From Paenibacillus taihuensis (GTDB taxonomy: Bacteria > Bacillota > Bacilli > Paenibacillales > Paenibacillaceae), in assembly GCF_003386535.1 (NCBI RefSeq), contig NZ_QTTN01000017.1, positions 25,854 to 89,853 of the forward strand: a stretch of DNA of 64,000 bases. Direction: 5' to 3'. The notes under the pieces are model-generated. The model was not told the DNA's origin. It searched no databases and was given only the letters and a program-made list of their open reading frames with translations. Both the position numbers and the translations under genes were made by a program. Shown here one piece after another: positions 35,617-44,815 of the stretch (position 1 is its first letter; every line of letters starts with the position of its first letter).

Positions 35617-35661
35617 AAAGGACCTCAGACGCCACTTTATGGTGGTGTCTGAGGTCCTTTT
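35617..35661. terminator. bidirectional terminator between the amylase gene and ytvI
   Basis: Nineteen-bp stem AAAGGACCTCAGACGCCAC (35617-35635) / GTGGTGTCTGAGGTCCTTT (35642-35660) with a 6-nt loop; T run on the plus side and A run (T on the minus strand) on the other, so it can stop both convergent transcripts. Confidence 0.93.
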
Positions 35662-35690
35662 CTAGTTCATTTGGTTGTTCATTTAGCCGG

Positions 35691-36806
35691 TCATTTAGGC
35701 CCTCGGACGACGAACGAATACAGGTCTCGAAACACATTTGCCTTATGTATCGTTGACAGTATGACAAGTGAAACGGGCCCGATAATGAGGCCGATGACGC
35801 CGAACAGCTTAAGCCCGACGAACATCGCGATTAGTGTCGGCAGCGCTTCGAGCCCGACGCTGCTTGCGAGTACCTTCGGCTCGATCATTTGCCTGCAGAC
35901 CAGAATGATCCCGTAGAGGATCGATAAGCTTATACCAAGCGAGACTTCACCATAGATGAACGTATACGCGATCCATGGAATCATCGCAGCGCCAACACCG
36001 AGATAAGGCAGCAGATCGACGAGGCCGATGAGCATTCCTATCGTAATCGCATAATCGACACCGATGATGAGCAAGCCGATCGTTACCACAATGGCCGTAA
36101 TTGAAATCATAATAAATTGGGCGCGCAAGTAGCCGAATAAAGCTTTTTGCAGGTCGACCCAGACAACGGATGTGGATTGTCTGATTTGTTCCGGGAACCA
36201 GTTCGTCATCCGCTTGACATAAATGGACCAATCTTTCGATATGAAGAATGCGGCAAGCAGAACGACTACCGAGATTGTGGCTACATTTGGCAAGGAAGTA
36301 ATAATATTCACAATACCATTTAAGAAATAGGTTATAATATTGGTACTTGTTTGTGCGAGCAAATTGGCCGTATCGGATATTCGGGCGTTAATGGTCTCGT
36401 GATAGTTCGGATTGGCATCGTAGAAGGAATTGAGCTTGTCGATCAGGTTTTGAATTTCCGGCGAGGCGGCAATCGACTTGAATTCATCACTCCACCAGTC
36501 GATAGAGTTGCTGAGCGATTTCGACAAGTGTATGATTTCGACAACGATGCGCGTCACGAGAGCGGACACTATGGTAAGCATCGCTGCGACGAAGACAAGC
36601 AGCGTCAGAGTGACACCAATCCACCGCGGCAGCTTCAGTCTCCGGTTCAGCATGTTAACGATCGGATTAATGGCATAAGCGAGAAGCCAGCCGAGTAAAA
36701 AAGGATATACGAGAGGCGTTACATAGATAACAGCCAGCACTGCGCCTATCAGTCCGATAAGCAGCAGAAACGCGCGCCATACCCGTTTCCAAATGACACG
36801 ATCCAT
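35691..36806 (-). CDS. ytvI: sporulation integral membrane protein YtvI (AI-2E transporter family)
   Basis: A 371-residue protein of the AI-2 exporter-like superfamily, with about eight helices (for example 13-43, 60-90, 160-190, 210-240, 245-290, 305-350). The motif 'DLLPYLGVGAAMIPWIAYTFI' and 'IEPKVLASSVGLEALPTLIAMFVGLKLFG' are strongly conserved in this family. In Bacillus the fxsA/ytzA-ytvI-citZ neighbourhood is the same, and the family name refers to sporulation. Transported substrate is unknown. Start ATG 36806 follows AAGGAGTGAT. Confidence 0.87.
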   Translation of the reverse strand: MDRVIWKRVWRAFLLLIGLIGAVLAVIYVTPLVYPFLLGWLLAYAINPIVNMLNRRLKLPRWIGVTLTLLVFVAAMLTIVSALVTRIVVEIIHLSKSLSNSIDWWSDEFKSIAASPEIQNLIDKLNSFYDANPNYHETINARISDTANLLAQTSTNIITYFLNGIVNIITSLPNVATISVVVLLAAFFISKDWSIYVKRMTNWFPEQIRQSTSVVWVDLQKALFGYLRAQFIMISITAIVVTIGLLIIGVDYAITIGMLIGLVDLLPYLGVGAAMIPWIAYTFIYGEVSLGISLSILYGIILVCRQMIEPKVLASSVGLEALPTLIAMFVGLKLFGVIGLIIGPVSLVILSTIHKANVFRDLYSFVVRGPK

Positions 36807-36928
36807 CTAACGATCACTCCTTATAAAATGCATAGCGGTATAGTATTTCAACTGAACGGACTTCTTATTGATTAATTGTAGCATAGCCGATGAATCATTT
36901 ACCAAAAATGTACGAGAGTCCGGACAAC

Positions 36929-36967
36929 TTTACGCCTTGTTTACAAATCGTTAACATGTGACGAACA
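36929..36967 (+). promoter_or_regulatory. PhoP-binding (Pho) box upstream of ppk
   Basis: Three direct repeats TTTACG (36929-36934), TTTACA (36940-36945) and TTAACA (36951-36956) with exact 11-bp phasing, plus a weaker CGAACA (36962-36967). B. subtilis PhoP binds TT(A/C/T)ACA repeats separated by about 5 bp. A -10-like CATAAT (36977-36982) lies 20 bp after the core. This predicts ppk induction under phosphate limitation. Confidence 0.65.
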
Positions 36968-37014
36968 TTGGTACTTCATAATTGTATTATTCGACAAGCA
37001 GGAGGACTACACAA

Positions 37015-39075
37015 ATGAACAAAGCATTGTCGCCCTATGTAAACCGCGACTTGAGCTGGGTCGAGTTTAATCGCAGAGTGCTGGAGGAAGCGCAGGATCA
37101 AGACAATCCGTTATTGGAGCGTGCCAAATTCCTGGCGATCGTCTCAAGCAACCTCGATGAATTTATGAGTGTGCGCGTAGCGGGCATCCAAGACCAGATG
37201 AAGGCTGGGTATACGAAGCGAGATTTTACCGGCTATTCACCTGCAGGGCTATGGAAACGTCTGATGAAGCGTACAGACCTCATGGTAGCAGACCAATATC
37301 GAACCTATCGTGAAGTGCTTCGCGGCTTATCCAAAGAAGGCATCTGCTTCCGCCAGATCGACGAGCTTAACGCTCAGCAGTTGAAAGCGGTCGACGACTA
37401 CTTCTTGGATATTGTCTTTCCTGTATTAACGCCGATGGCGGTCGACCAAAGCCGCCCATTCCCGCTGCTTCATACGAAAGAGCTCTATCTATCTGTACTG
37501 CTCGGCCGCGAGAATATGCCCGATGAAGAGGAGCCATTCTTCGCCATTGTACAGGTGCCATCGATTCTATCCCGGTTCATACAGCTTCCGAACCGCGTCA
37601 ATAGCAAGAAGAATGAATTTCTGCTGCTCGAGGAGTTAATTGAGCGGCATATTAGCACGCTCTTTAACGGTTATACGACGATTGCGGTCGACCCGTTCCG
37701 TGTAACTCGTAATGCGGACTTAACGTTGAACGAAGAAGGCGCGGAAGATTTGCTCGAAGAGATTGAGAAGGAGCTGCGCCGTCGCCGATGGGGTCTTCCC
37801 GTTCGGCTTGAGTACGGCAAGGGCATGCATCCTTATGCGCTGCAAATGCTTAACGAAGAGCTCGAGCAAGGCGAGAATGTGTTTGAAATTGATGGGCCGC
37901 TGGACCTAAGCTTCTTGATGAAGTTTGCTTTTGCGGTGCCTGGCTATGACAATCTTCGGTTCGAACGAATTGAATCCGTCTATCCGCATGAGTTTGACGA
38001 AGATGATATGTTCTCTGTCATTCGCCAAGAGGATGTGCTGCTCTACCATCCGTATGAGTCGTTCGATGCCGTTACGGATTTCGTGACGGATGCAGCCCAT
38101 GACCCCGATGTGCTCGCGATCAAAATGACGCTTTACCGGGTCAGCGGTCAATCCGCACTCGTTCAAGCGCTTGCGATGGCGGCCGAATCGGGCAAACAGG
38201 TGACGGTTGTGCTGGAGCTGAAAGCACGGTTCGACGAGGAGCGGAACATCGCCTGGGCACGTCAGCTGGAGAAAGCAGGCTGTCACGTCGTATACGGTCT
38301 CGTAGGTTTGAAGACGCATGCGAAGATTATACTCGTCGTGCGCAGAGAGCAAGGCATGCTGCGCCGATATGTCCACGTTGGCACAGGTAACTATAATGAC
38401 AGTACGGCGAAGCTCTATACCGATATCGGCTTGTTCACTTCACATCCGATCATCGGAGCGGATGCATCCGCATTGTTCAATGAAGTTACGGGCTATTCCT
38501 CGCCATATGAGTGGAAAGCGTTCGGCGTAGCCCCTACAGATTTGAAAGATAAGCTGTTCGATCTGATCGATCGCGAGAAGAAACATGCTGCAGCAGGGAA
38601 GCCGGCGCATATTATCGCGAAGATGAACAGCCTGTCGAATCAGGAAATGATCGATAAGCTGTATGAAGCATCGCAAGCTGGTGTTCGCATCGAGCTTATC
38701 GTGCGCGGCGTATGCTGCCTTCGTCCTGGCGTGCCTGGACAGAGTGAGAATATTCGGGTCATTAGTATCGTAGACCGGTTCCTGGAGCATTCCCGGATTA
38801 TGTACTTCAATAACGGAGGGGACGAGGAGTTGTTCTTGTCCAGCGCGGATTGGATGACTCGTAACTTGACCCGCCGGATTGAGCTCTTGTGCCCTGTGTT
38901 CGATGCCAAATTGCGCAATACGCTCATGAACGTGCTTAAGCTCAATTTGGACGATAATCGTAAGGCTCGCGAGCTGCAATCCGACGGTAGCTATGAGTCG
39001 GTGCGGAATGATGAACCTGCCCTTAGAAGCCAGTTCGCTGCGAAAAATATTCGCAAATGGAAGAGCTACCGGTAA
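37015..39075 (+). CDS. ppk: polyphosphate kinase 1
   Basis: Polymerises the gamma-phosphate of ATP into polyphosphate, reversibly. The 686-residue protein has the PPK1 N-terminal domain ('NRDLSWVEFNRRVLEEAQD', about 7-25), a head domain, and two PLD-like C-terminal domains. Autophosphorylation histidine H435 lies in 'LKTHAKI' and the second conserved histidine H592 in 'RFLEHSR'. 'HVGTGNYNDSTAKLYTDIGLFT' is also diagnostic. ATG 37015 follows GGAGG. A Pho box lies upstream. The 3' end overlaps the convergent ppx gene by 10 bp. Confidence 0.96.
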   Translation: MNKALSPYVNRDLSWVEFNRRVLEEAQDQDNPLLERAKFLAIVSSNLDEFMSVRVAGIQDQMKAGYTKRDFTGYSPAGLWKRLMKRTDLMVADQYRTYREVLRGLSKEGICFRQIDELNAQQLKAVDDYFLDIVFPVLTPMAVDQSRPFPLLHTKELYLSVLLGRENMPDEEEPFFAIVQVPSILSRFIQLPNRVNSKKNEFLLLEELIERHISTLFNGYTTIAVDPFRVTRNADLTLNEEGAEDLLEEIEKELRRRRWGLPVRLEYGKGMHPYALQMLNEELEQGENVFEIDGPLDLSFLMKFAFAVPGYDNLRFERIESVYPHEFDEDDMFSVIRQEDVLLYHPYESFDAVTDFVTDAAHDPDVLAIKMTLYRVSGQSALVQALAMAAESGKQVTVVLELKARFDEERNIAWARQLEKAGCHVVYGLVGLKTHAKIILVVRREQGMLRRYVHVGTGNYNDSTAKLYTDIGLFTSHPIIGADASALFNEVTGYSSPYEWKAFGVAPTDLKDKLFDLIDREKKHAAAGKPAHIIAKMNSLSNQEMIDKLYEASQAGVRIELIVRGVCCLRPGVPGQSENIRVISIVDRFLEHSRIMYFNNGGDEELFLSSADWMTRNLTRRIELLCPVFDAKLRNTLMNVLKLNLDDNRKARELQSDGSYESVRNDEPALRSQFAAKNIRKWKSYR

Positions 39076-40595
39076 TCAGGCGGGTACAGAATCGGCGTTA
39101 AGTTCCACTGCTTCTTGAAGTCGCTCGCGAGCGAATCGACCTCTTTGCGTTCGACCGCGAGCATGCCGTCGGCACGAAGCGCGCGCAAGTGAAGCTTGCC
39201 GCCGGATGCTTCGATGCTCAGCTTGCCGATCGCCTGCGTTTCGCTGCGGTCGAGTGCGATGGCGAGCTGCAGCACGACGCCAAGCTTGCATACCGTGTCA
39301 ACGTCTTCTTCGCTGAGCAGCGGCTTATAGGCGGCTGCTGTCTGTTTCACTCGGCTTTTGCCTTTATAGGAAGCTACCAAGGAAGTGATGAGAAGCTCCC
39401 GATGCGACAAGCCATTAATATGCGAGTTGATCATCAGATAGAAGGTATGCTTCTTGTAATCGTAATAATCGATGCTCGCACCGATACGATGCAGGATGGA
39501 AGCGATATCGAGATATTGGCGTGCCCGGTCTGAATCGGGCAATTCCGCTCCAAGCAGATCAATCAGGCTCAGCACGGTGCGATTGACTTGCGAAGTGTGC
39601 TGCATCGGCGCTTCCGGGTGAAGGGCAGCGAGATTGTTCACGCTGTATGTAACAACATCATCGAGTCGCGGACGATCCGGGAAACGGGTAGCATAGAACA
39701 ATCCATCCCTAAGGCCGGCTGCGCATACGACATAATGAGATGCCATCGTGACACGGAAGATCGCCCGCAGGATGGCAATCCCCGGGACGATAATATCGAC
39801 CCGGTCTTTGGACAGGCCAGGTATTTTGCTTCGCTTATCCAATGGCTGTTTGCGCATAAGCTCGAACAGCTCGTCGGTCGAAGCAGAATCAAGCGGATAG
39901 TTATTCGTACTTGGGAACGGATATCTGACATGGGCTTGATGCACCTTTCCAAGCGCACGAACGGTACCGCCAATGCCGACCAGCGGCAAGTTCGGCGCGT
40001 TGCGCAGCCACGGCTCTTGCTCCACTGTTTCTTCAATATGTTTCTCAAGGTCCTTGAGCTGCTGATCGGTCAGCATCCCGCCTTTGGCATAACGCTTCGT
40101 CATGCTGACGCAGCCGAACGGGAACGAAACGGCCTGCACAAGCTTACGACCTTTGAACAGCGATACTTCTGTGCTGCCGCCGCCAATGTCGATTAAGAAT
40201 CCGTCCTCAATCACCATAGAGTTGATCATGCCGAGGTAGCCGTAATCGGCCTCCTGCTTGCCTGACAACAGCTCGATTGGCAGGCCGGTTTCCGCTTCAA
40301 TGCGATGAAGAATATGCTCCTGATTGGTTGCATTGCGAATCGCTGCCGTTGCTACGGCGCGAATATGTCCGGTGCGATGATGAGCGCAAATTAGCCGGAA
40401 ATGGTTGACCAGCTCGACCAATTCATCTATAGATGGCTCAGGAAGTGCTCCGTTATCATCGAGCTGCTCGCTGAGACGTGCGGAATGTTTGCTGCCGTCA
40501 ATAGCGCGGTGAGCTCCGCCGGCTGTACGCTCATAAACAACAAGCCGAATCGAGTTGGATCCGATATCAATGATGCCTATGCGCTGTTCTGTCAT
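39066..40595 (-). CDS. ppx: exopolyphosphatase / guanosine pentaphosphate phosphohydrolase (Ppx/GppA)
   Basis: Removes terminal phosphate from polyphosphate (or hydrolyses pppGpp). The 509-residue protein has an ASKHA-type N-terminal domain with 'GIIDIGSNSIRLVVYE' (phosphate loop 1), 'VATAAIRNATN' and 'LIDIGGGSTEVSLF' (loop 2), and a C-terminal HD-like helical domain (about 320-509, 'IASILHRIGASIDYYDYKKH' and 'HRELLITSLVASYKGKS'). ATG 40595 follows AAGGGGGAA. It converges on ppk with overlapping 3' ends, so the two polyphosphate enzymes are not co-transcribed. Confidence 0.93.
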   Translation of the reverse strand: MTEQRIGIIDIGSNSIRLVVYERTAGGAHRAIDGSKHSARLSEQLDDNGALPEPSIDELVELVNHFRLICAHHRTGHIRAVATAAIRNATNQEHILHRIEAETGLPIELLSGKQEADYGYLGMINSMVIEDGFLIDIGGGSTEVSLFKGRKLVQAVSFPFGCVSMTKRYAKGGMLTDQQLKDLEKHIEETVEQEPWLRNAPNLPLVGIGGTVRALGKVHQAHVRYPFPSTNNYPLDSASTDELFELMRKQPLDKRSKIPGLSKDRVDIIVPGIAILRAIFRVTMASHYVVCAAGLRDGLFYATRFPDRPRLDDVVTYSVNNLAALHPEAPMQHTSQVNRTVLSLIDLLGAELPDSDRARQYLDIASILHRIGASIDYYDYKKHTFYLMINSHINGLSHRELLITSLVASYKGKSRVKQTAAAYKPLLSEEDVDTVCKLGVVLQLAIALDRSETQAIGKLSIEASGGKLHLRALRADGMLAVERKEVDSLASDFKKQWNLTPILYPPDYR

Positions 40596-40771
40596 TCGAG
40601 ATTCCCCCTTAAGAGGCGTAAAGCCAGTCTTGTTATACTGCACATCTTACCATTTGGAACAACCGCAATAAAGTGTTGTTTTGCGCGGGTAAAAGTGAAA
40701 TGTTTAGGGAAAAATCAATGCAGGTTAAGTAGAAGAAAAAACCTTTATGGTGCCGATAAAGCAATTTTATG

Positions 40772-40804
40772 TCCGATTTTGTTCACTTCCTGGTCAAAAT
40801 CCGA
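40772..40804 (+). promoter_or_regulatory. dyad symmetry upstream of citZ
   Basis: TCCGATTTTG (40772-40781) and CAAAATCCGA (40795-40804) form a nearly perfect inverted repeat (one mismatched pair) with a 13-bp centre, about 100 bp before citZ. In B. subtilis citZ is repressed by CcpC and CcpA; whether this site is for such a regulator cannot be told. Confidence 0.35.
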
Positions 40805-40898
40805 TATGATTAAAGCGACGATTGTGGAACTCGAATCCAATTATTGTTAACGTTACTCCATTTATTTTAAATAAACAGAGGTTAAAGGAGAGAGAAAC

Positions 40899-42011
40899 AT
40901 GACAGTAACGAAAGGTCTGGAAGGTATTGTCGCAACGACATCCTCGATCAGCTCCATCATCGATGGCGTACTGACATATCGCGGGATCAACATCGACGAT
41001 CTTGCTGAGCACGCTTCTTTTGAAGAAGTGGCTTACTTACTCTGGTACGGCAAGCTGCCGAATCAATCCGAGCTGGACGAACTGATTCAGAAGTTTAGCG
41101 AATACGCAGCAGTACCGGCACAAGTGCTGGAACAAATCAAGCTTTACCCAAGCAACACAAACTCGATGGCGGCGCTTCGTACAGCTGTTTCGAGCTTGGC
41201 GCTGTATGATGAATCCGCTAACGATATGTCGCAAGAAGCGAATATTAGGAAAGCAATCAAACTTCAAGCGCAAATCCCGACGATCGTTGCTGCTTTTGCC
41301 CGCATTCGTAAAGGCCAAGAGCCAGTAGCGCCGAAATCCGGCGTATCGATCGCTTACAACTTCCTATACATGCTGACAGGCCAAGAGCCGGATCAAGTTG
41401 CGGTTAAAGCGCTTGACCAAGCACTTGTACTTCATGCAGACCACGAGCTGAACGCTTCCACTTTCGCAGCGCGCGTTACAGTTGCTACGTTGTCGGACAT
41501 CTACTCCGGCGTAACTTCGGCAATCGGCGCTCTGAAGGGTCCATTGCACGGCGGCGCGAACGAAGCTGTTATGGTGATGCTCGAAGAAATCGGTTCGTTC
41601 GATAACGTTGAATCTTATATCAATGCGAAGCTGGCGAACAAAGATAAGATTATGGGCTTCGGTCACCGTGTTTACAAAGGCGGCGATCCGCGTGCAAAGC
41701 ATCTGCAGAAGATGTCCCGTGAGCTTGGCAAGTTGACAGGCAACATGGAGCTGTACGAAATGTCCGTCAAAATTGAAGAGCTGGTAACCGGTCAAAAAGG
41801 ACTGAAGCCGAACGTTGACTTCTACTCCGCATCGGTTTATACAACGCTTCAAATTCCACGCGACTTGTTCACGCCGATCTTCGCGATCAGCCGTTGCTCC
41901 GGTTGGACAGCGCACATTCTTGAGCAATACGAGAACAACCGCTTGATCCGTCCGCGTGCCGAGTACACAGGTCCAGTAGATCAAAAGGTTACTCCGATTG
42001 CAGAGCGTTAA
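40899..42011 (+). CDS. citZ: citrate synthase
   Basis: Condenses oxaloacetate and acetyl-CoA to citrate. The 370-residue protein is the short Gram-positive form. Seen: 'TYRGINIDDLAEHASFEEVAYLLWYGKLP' at the N-terminus, 'GPLHGGANEAVM' (substrate histidine), 'GFGHRVYKGGDPRA' (catalytic histidine) and 'PNVDFYSASVY' (catalytic aspartate). ATG 40899 follows AAAGGAGAG. icd and mdh follow in the order known from B. subtilis. Confidence 0.97.
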   Translation: MTVTKGLEGIVATTSSISSIIDGVLTYRGINIDDLAEHASFEEVAYLLWYGKLPNQSELDELIQKFSEYAAVPAQVLEQIKLYPSNTNSMAALRTAVSSLALYDESANDMSQEANIRKAIKLQAQIPTIVAAFARIRKGQEPVAPKSGVSIAYNFLYMLTGQEPDQVAVKALDQALVLHADHELNASTFAARVTVATLSDIYSGVTSAIGALKGPLHGGANEAVMVMLEEIGSFDNVESYINAKLANKDKIMGFGHRVYKGGDPRAKHLQKMSRELGKLTGNMELYEMSVKIEELVTGQKGLKPNVDFYSASVYTTLQIPRDLFTPIFAISRCSGWTAHILEQYENNRLIRPRAEYTGPVDQKVTPIAER

Positions 42012-42032
42012 TTAGTACTAGCGGCCTTGTCG

Positions 42033-42086
42033 TGACGGGGTGCCGACTGCCAGCGCGAAGCATGCGCGGACAGCCGGCTCCCGTCA
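42033..42086 (+). other. long hairpin in the citZ-icd gap
   Basis: TGACGGG (42033-42039) pairs with CCCGTCA (42080-42086); the interior can pair further (GCCGACTGCC with GGACAGCCGGC, and GCGC/GCGC). There is no T run, so this is more likely an mRNA processing or stability element than a terminator. Confidence 0.5.
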
Positions 42087-42137
42087 TGTTATGTATAGCG
42101 ATTATACGAACTTCAAATTATAGGAGGATTTCAAACC

Positions 42138-43430
42138 ATGAAACTCGAAAAATTCGCGTTGCCAACTATGGGCGACAAAATCACAATCGATAACGGCGTA
42201 CTAAACGTGCCAAACAACCCAATCGTACCTTTCATCGAGGGCGACGGCACAGGCCGTGACATCTGGAAAGCATCCGTGCGCGTTCTGGATGCAGCAGTTG
42301 AGAAAGCATACGGCGGCGAGAAGAAGATCGCTTGGTACGAAGTATTTGCCGGCGAGAAAGCATTCAATAACTACGGCGAATGGCTGCCAGCTGATACGCT
42401 GACTGCAATTCGTGAATATATCGTAGCCATTAAGGGTCCATTGACTACGCCAATCGGCGGCGGTATCCGTTCCCTGAACGTAGCGCTTCGCCAAGAGCTT
42501 GACCTCTACGTATGCTTGCGTCCAGTTCGTTACTTCGACGGCGTGCCTTCCCCGGTAAAACGCCCTGAGCTAGTAGATATGGTTATTTTCCGTGAGAACA
42601 CTGAAGATATTTACGCTGGTATCGAGTACCAAGAAGGTTCCGATGCTGTTAAGAAAGTCATCTCCTTCCTGCAAAATGAAATGGGCGTTAACAAAATCCG
42701 CTTCCCAGAAACTTCGGGTATCGGCATCAAGCCAGTTTCTGCAGAAGGTTCGAAGCGTCTTGCTCGCGCAGCAATCGAGTACGCGCTGAAGCATGGCCGT
42801 AAATCGCTGACGCTGGTTCATAAAGGCAACATCATGAAATTCACTGAAGGTGCATTCAAAACTTGGGGCTATGAAGTCGCTGAGCAAGAATTCGCTGACC
42901 AAACATTCACATGGGGTCAATACGACCGCATTAAAGAAGCTGAAGGCACTGACGCTGCGAACAAAGCGCAAAAAGAAGCAGAAGCTGCTGGCAAGCTGAT
43001 CGTTAAAGACGCAATCGCGGACATCGCGCTGCAGCAAGTTCTGACTCGTCCAACGGACTTCGACGTTATCGCTACGCTGAACCTGAACGGCGACTACCTG
43101 TCCGACGCACTGGCTGCACAAGTTGGCGGTATCGGTATCGCACCGGGCGCGAACATCAACTACCTGACTGGCCATGCGATCTTCGAAGCAACTCACGGTA
43201 CTGCGCCTAAATACGCTGACCTTGACGTTGTCAACCCAGGTTCGGTTATCCTCTCCGGCGTAATGCTGCTTGAGCACCTTGGCTGGCAAGAAGCTGCTGA
43301 TTCCATCTACAAAGGTCTGGAAACAGCAATCAACAACAAAACAGTGACTTATGACTTCGCTCGTCTGATGGAAGGCGCAACAGAAGTTAAATGTTCGGCG
43401 TTCGCTGACGAAATTATTAAAAACCTGTAG
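42138..43430 (+). CDS. icd: isocitrate dehydrogenase (NADP+)
   Basis: Oxidative decarboxylation of isocitrate to 2-oxoglutarate. The 430-residue protein matches the bacterial NADP-dependent type: '[16 protein letters not shown]'-like start, '[33 protein letters not shown]', '[16 protein letters not shown]', '[21 protein letters not shown]' and '[21 protein letters not shown]'. ATG 42138 follows TAGGAGG. It lies 126 bp after citZ, with a hairpin in the gap. Confidence 0.97.
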   Translation: MKLEKFALPTMGDKITIDNGVLNVPNNPIVPFIEGDGTGRDIWKASVRVLDAAVEKAYGGEKKIAWYEVFAGEKAFNNYGEWLPADTLTAIREYIVAIKGPLTTPIGGGIRSLNVALRQELDLYVCLRPVRYFDGVPSPVKRPELVDMVIFRENTEDIYAGIEYQEGSDAVKKVISFLQNEMGVNKIRFPETSGIGIKPVSAEGSKRLARAAIEYALKHGRKSLTLVHKGNIMKFTEGAFKTWGYEVAEQEFADQTFTWGQYDRIKEAEGTDAANKAQKEAEAAGKLIVKDAIADIALQQVLTRPTDFDVIATLNLNGDYLSDALAAQVGGIGIAPGANINYLTGHAIFEATHGTAPKYADLDVVNPGSVILSGVMLLEHLGWQEAADSIYKGLETAINNKTVTYDFARLMEGATEVKCSAFADEIIKNL

Positions 43431-43487
43431 TTTCGGACTTCGTATCGAATAACGTATCTCTTTCCTCACAATAAAACTTCGGACTAT

Positions 43488-43534
43488 CCCCCTCCAAGGA
43501 GGGGGACCCCGAGGGTTACCACCCTCTGGACACC
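43488..43534. repeat. double-hairpin intergenic element
   Basis: CCCCCTCC (43488-43495) is followed by AA and GGAGGGGG (43498-43505), then GAGGGT-TACC-ACCCTC (43511-43526) and TGGACACC. The two adjacent GC-rich hairpins lie in a 331-bp gap, 58 bp after icd. The layout resembles dispersed C/G-run palindromic elements of other bacteria, but no second copy is in this window. The rest of the gap holds a terminator (43599-43628) and nothing else I recognise. Confidence 0.5.
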
Positions 43535-43598
43535 GGAAGGTATAACGTTGGAGTTAGACATACGCTATATAGAGTGGTACGTGTATCGCTTTCGCAAG

Positions 43599-43628
43599 AA
43601 CCGCATAGCATTCGCTATTGCGGTTTTT
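43599..43628 (+). terminator. terminator between icd and mdh
   Basis: AACCGCATAGC (43599-43609) / GCTATTGCGGTT (43614-43625) with one bulged T, then a T run to 43628. A TATAAT (43635-43640) lies directly downstream and could be part of an mdh promoter. Confidence 0.75.
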
Positions 43629-43761
43629 GCACGCTATAATAGGTTTGAGCATGGTGGCCGCTCGAGGCGGCAAAGACATAAACACAGAACAGCGCGATAA
43701 GGATCAATAATGAAGGTTGCAATCGGGGAAACTAATCCTAAACTTTAGGAGGTAGTGTACG

Positions 43762-44718
43762 ATGGCGATTAGACGTAATAAGATTACTGTTGTTGGAGCG
43801 GGGTTTACCGGTGCGACGACGGCTTTGATGCTCGCACAGAAAGAGCTTGGCGATGTTGTCCTTGTCGATATTCCGCAGCTGGAGAATCCGACGAAGGGGA
43901 AAGCACTGGACATGATGGAATCAACACCTGTTCAAGGCATCGACTCCAAAATCATCGGTACTTCCAACTATGAGGACACGAAGGACTCTTCCGTCGTCAT
44001 CATTACGGCAGGTATCGCGCGCAAGCCTGGTATGAGCCGCGACGATTTGGTGAACACGAATGCCGGCATCGTCAAATCCGTCTGTGAGAACATTAAAGCA
44101 ACTAGCCCGGATGCCTATGTCATCATCCTCTCTAATCCGGTCGATGCGATGACTTTCGTTGCGTATCAGTCACTTGGATTCCCGAAAAATCGAGTCATCG
44201 GCCAATCCGGTGTCCTCGACACTGCACGTTACTGCACGTTCATTGCGGAAGAGCTGAACGTTTCAACTGAGGACGTTCGAGGCTTCGTGCTCGGCGGTCA
44301 CGGCGATGATATGGTACCGCTCGTACGCTATTCGAACGTCGGCGGCATCCCAATCGAGAAGCTGATTCCGGCTGACCGAATTGAGGCCATTGTGCAGCGA
44401 ACACGTGTCGGAGGCGGCGAGATCGTCAACTTGCTCGGCAACGGCAGCGCCTATTATGCGCCTGCTGCTTCGCTCGTGCAGATGACCGAAGCGATACTGA
44501 AAGATAAGAAAAGAATATTACCCGTTATTGCGCTGCTTGAAGGCGAGTACGGCTACAATAACTTGTTCATGGGCGTGCCTGTTATTCTTGGCGGCGATGG
44601 GATCGAGCGGATCTTCGAGCTGGAGCTGTCAGCCGAGGAGAAAGAGGCGCTGCAGAAATCAGCTAATTCGGTTCGTGGTGTCATCGCGATCGTGAATGGC
44701 GGGAACACCGGTGCCTAG
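43762..44718 (+). CDS. mdh: malate dehydrogenase
   Basis: Oxidises malate to oxaloacetate with NAD+. The 318-residue LDH-like type: Rossmann motif '[28 protein letters not shown]' region, aspartate at the end of beta-2 for NAD+, '[18 protein letters not shown]' (substrate loop arginines) and '[14 protein letters not shown]' with the catalytic histidine. ATG 43762 follows TAGGAGGT. In B. subtilis phoPR comes next; here recQ does. Confidence 0.96.
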   Translation: MAIRRNKITVVGAGFTGATTALMLAQKELGDVVLVDIPQLENPTKGKALDMMESTPVQGIDSKIIGTSNYEDTKDSSVVIITAGIARKPGMSRDDLVNTNAGIVKSVCENIKATSPDAYVIILSNPVDAMTFVAYQSLGFPKNRVIGQSGVLDTARYCTFIAEELNVSTEDVRGFVLGGHGDDMVPLVRYSNVGGIPIEKLIPADRIEAIVQRTRVGGGEIVNLLGNGSAYYAPAASLVQMTEAILKDKKRILPVIALLEGEYGYNNLFMGVPVILGGDGIERIFELELSAEEKEALQKSANSVRGVIAIVNGGNTGA

Positions 44719-44756
44719 AACGATCTAGAGAGCATGATAAGCTCATGAAGCACATG

Positions 44757-44792
44757 AGACCCTGATGCAGTATCGTCAGGGTCTTCATTTTT
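44757..44792 (+). terminator. terminator after mdh
   Basis: AGACCCTGA (44757-44765) / TCAGGGTCT (44776-44784), 10-nt loop, followed by TCATTTTT. Confidence 0.7.
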
Positions 44793-44815
44793 GATGGTGG
44801 AAGGAGGAACATGAA

